Shown here: positions 5,401 through 6,542 of the stretch, piece after piece
Numbering within the stretch: position 1 is the first letter of the stretch
Layout: each line of letters starts with the position of its first letter
Origin: Smithellaceae bacterium
Lineage (GTDB): Bacteria; Desulfobacterota; Syntrophia; Syntrophales; JAQULV01
DNA: 6,542 nt
Assembly (NCBI GenBank): GCA_028718405.1
Contig: JAQULV010000079.1
Location: forward strand, 1 to 6,542
Reading direction: 5' to 3'
Notes under the pieces: generated by a model
The model's input: only the letters and a program-made list of their open reading frames with translations
The model's database searches: none
Told to the model about the DNA's origin: nothing
Translations under genes and position numbers: made by a program

Positions 5401-6540
5401 TTATCTCAAGATGGCCTTCCGCTGCCCACGGACGGAGTTGATCACATAGAGTTCCGTACAACTCTCAAGATCCTCTTTCGTGATGATTCTTTCGCTGATG
5501 GCACCTTGTGAAATTAGCCACGAGCGGTACGTTCCCGCGAGCAGTCCGCAGGACACCGGCGGGGTGACAAGCCTGTCTCTGATCCGAGCAATGAAGTTGG
5601 CCGTACAGGTCTCGGTAATCTCACCTCTGTCGTTCCAGAGCAGAACATCGTCGCAATCCGTCAAGCCCTCTCTGGCCGCATCGAAAACCTTCCGCCTCGT
5701 CGTCTTGTGATAAAGAAAGATATCGGCGGCGTCAACGGGCTCCCGGGACAATTTCAAGGTAACGGACCCCTTCATCTGTTCAGCATCCAGCACTTCCGCA
5801 TGGCAGGTCAAGGACCCGTCACGGGCCAAGATCAGCCGCACCTTTCTGGGCTCACGGGAGAATCGCTCCGCCTCGGTCTCAAGTCGCATCCTCGCCAGAT
5901 CCGGATCAAAGGGAAAACTAAAATAACAGGCGGAATCGCCGAGCCTGGCAAGATGAGGCTCCAGCAGAGAGTAGCCGTCCTCCGGAGTCCAGAGCAGAGA
6001 TTCAAGAAGAGAAAAGGCCGGACGCCCTTTCAGGACCTGCGCCTTGAGGAGACACTCTCCATATTCGTCGGCACATATGGAATCCCAGACGATTCCGCCT
6101 CCGCTGCCGTATTCAGCTGTATTTTCGTTTTTGTCGATAAGAATCGTCCTGATGGCAACGTTGAACTGGCTGCGTCGCCCGGGGGCGAGGAAACCGATGC
6201 ACCCCGTATAGATGCGGCGCGGCACCGTCTCCAGCTCGGCTATGATCTCCATCGTCCTTTTCTTGGGCGCTCCGGTGATCGAGGCGCAGGGAAACATCGC
6301 CCTCATGATCTCGCAAAACGACGCCTCGGTTTCGGCGGAAACGGTGGAGGTCATCTGCCAGAGTGTCGGATAACGCTCCACGTCGAAGAGACTCTCGACC
6401 TGGACGCTCCCGGGACGGGCGACCCTTCCCAGATCGTTGCGTATCATGTCGACAATCATCACGTTCTCCGCGCGGTTCTTCTCGGAGAAGCGAAGCCCCA
6501 ACGCCAACTCATCATCTTCCTTCCTGGTAAGGCCTCGGGG
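5401..6540 (-). CDS. pabB: Aminodeoxychorismate synthase component I / aminodeoxychorismate lyase fusion (PabB-PabC), N-terminus outside the window
   Basis: The frame is open to the right edge; the visible part is 379 residues ending at TAA (5403-5401). The first segment (1-170) is the C-terminal half of a chorismate-binding enzyme: PRG at the very start, NVMIVDMIRNDLGRVARPGS (26-45), ASITGAPKKRTMEII (86-100), YTGCIGF (111-117), and GSGGGIVWDS with EYGECLLKA (145-167). The second (about 175-379) is a class IV aminotransferase-fold lyase: LYHKTTRR (276-283) with probable PLP lysine 279, GEITETCTANFI (306-317), GLLAGTYRSWLI (332-343). Together they should convert chorismate to aminodeoxychorismate and then to p-aminobenzoate plus pyruvate for folate synthesis. 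The PIKGT motif that separates PabB from TrpE (PIAGT) lies just beyond the right edge, so the PabB call rests on the fused PabC part. In-frame TTG codons near 6507 are internal. It lies upstream of murI and thyX on the same strand. Confidence 0.93.
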   Translation of the reverse strand, partial: PRGLTRKEDDELALGLRFSEKNRAENVMIVDMIRNDLGRVARPGSVQVESLFDVERYPTLWQMTSTVSAETEASFCEIMRAMFPCASITGAPKKRTMEIIAELETVPRRIYTGCIGFLAPGRRSQFNVAIRTILIDKNENTAEYGSGGGIVWDSICADEYGECLLKAQVLKGRPAFSLLESLLWTPEDGYSLLEPHLARLGDSACYFSFPFDPDLARMRLETEAERFSREPRKVRLILARDGSLTCHAEVLDAEQMKGSVTLKLSREPVDAADIFLYHKTTRRKVFDAAREGLTDCDDVLLWNDRGEITETCTANFIARIRDRLVTPPVSCGLLAGTYRSWLISQGAISERIITKEDLESCTELYVINSVRGQRKAILR

Positions 6541-6542
6541 TA

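Overview
The window looks like chromosomal DNA from a Gram-negative strict anaerobe, most likely a Desulfobacterota-type (deltaproteobacterial, Syntrophus-like) bacterium. This placement is an inference. It rests on a BcrB/HgdB-type 2-hydroxyacyl-CoA dehydratase subunit (a family of strictly anaerobic chemistry), an outer-membrane OmpA-type protein with thrombospondin type 3 repeats, a small lipoprotein, and a long two-domain flavin-dependent thymidylate synthase. Nothing mobile is visible: no transposase, integrase, CRISPR, tRNA or rRNA.

Left part (1-640): the C-terminal 173 residues of the dehydratase/benzoyl-CoA-reductase-family subunit run off the left edge on the + strand. A strong hairpin terminator follows, which can serve both strands because the next gene converges on it. 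Middle-left (637-2451, minus strand): a 604-residue OmpA-family porin-like protein with a signal peptide, an N-terminal beta-barrel, nine 30-residue calcium-binding-type repeats and a C-terminal peptidoglycan-binding domain. A 397-base divergent intergenic region follows, with a perfect 8-bp hairpin and a plausible + strand promoter. It leads into a 50-codon + strand gene for a tiny His-rich, basic lipoprotein.

Right part (3016-6542, all minus strand, transcribed right to left): a PabB-PabC fusion (p-aminobenzoate synthesis, cut by the right edge), then murI (glutamate racemase), then a tandem-domain ThyX. murI and thyX are translationally close: the murI stop codon lies inside the thyX ribosome binding site. 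PabBC supplies pABA for folate, and ThyX uses methylene-tetrahydrofolate to make dTMP, so the two share folate metabolism. MurI makes D-glutamate for peptidoglycan.

Most of the window is ordinary housekeeping and envelope sequence. The points most worth a second look are the ThyX signature motif, which appears divided between the two tandem domains (RHR only in the second, the S-x-x-E-x-S-x-R-Y half only in the first), the orphan micro-lipoprotein, and the long structured intergenic region before it.
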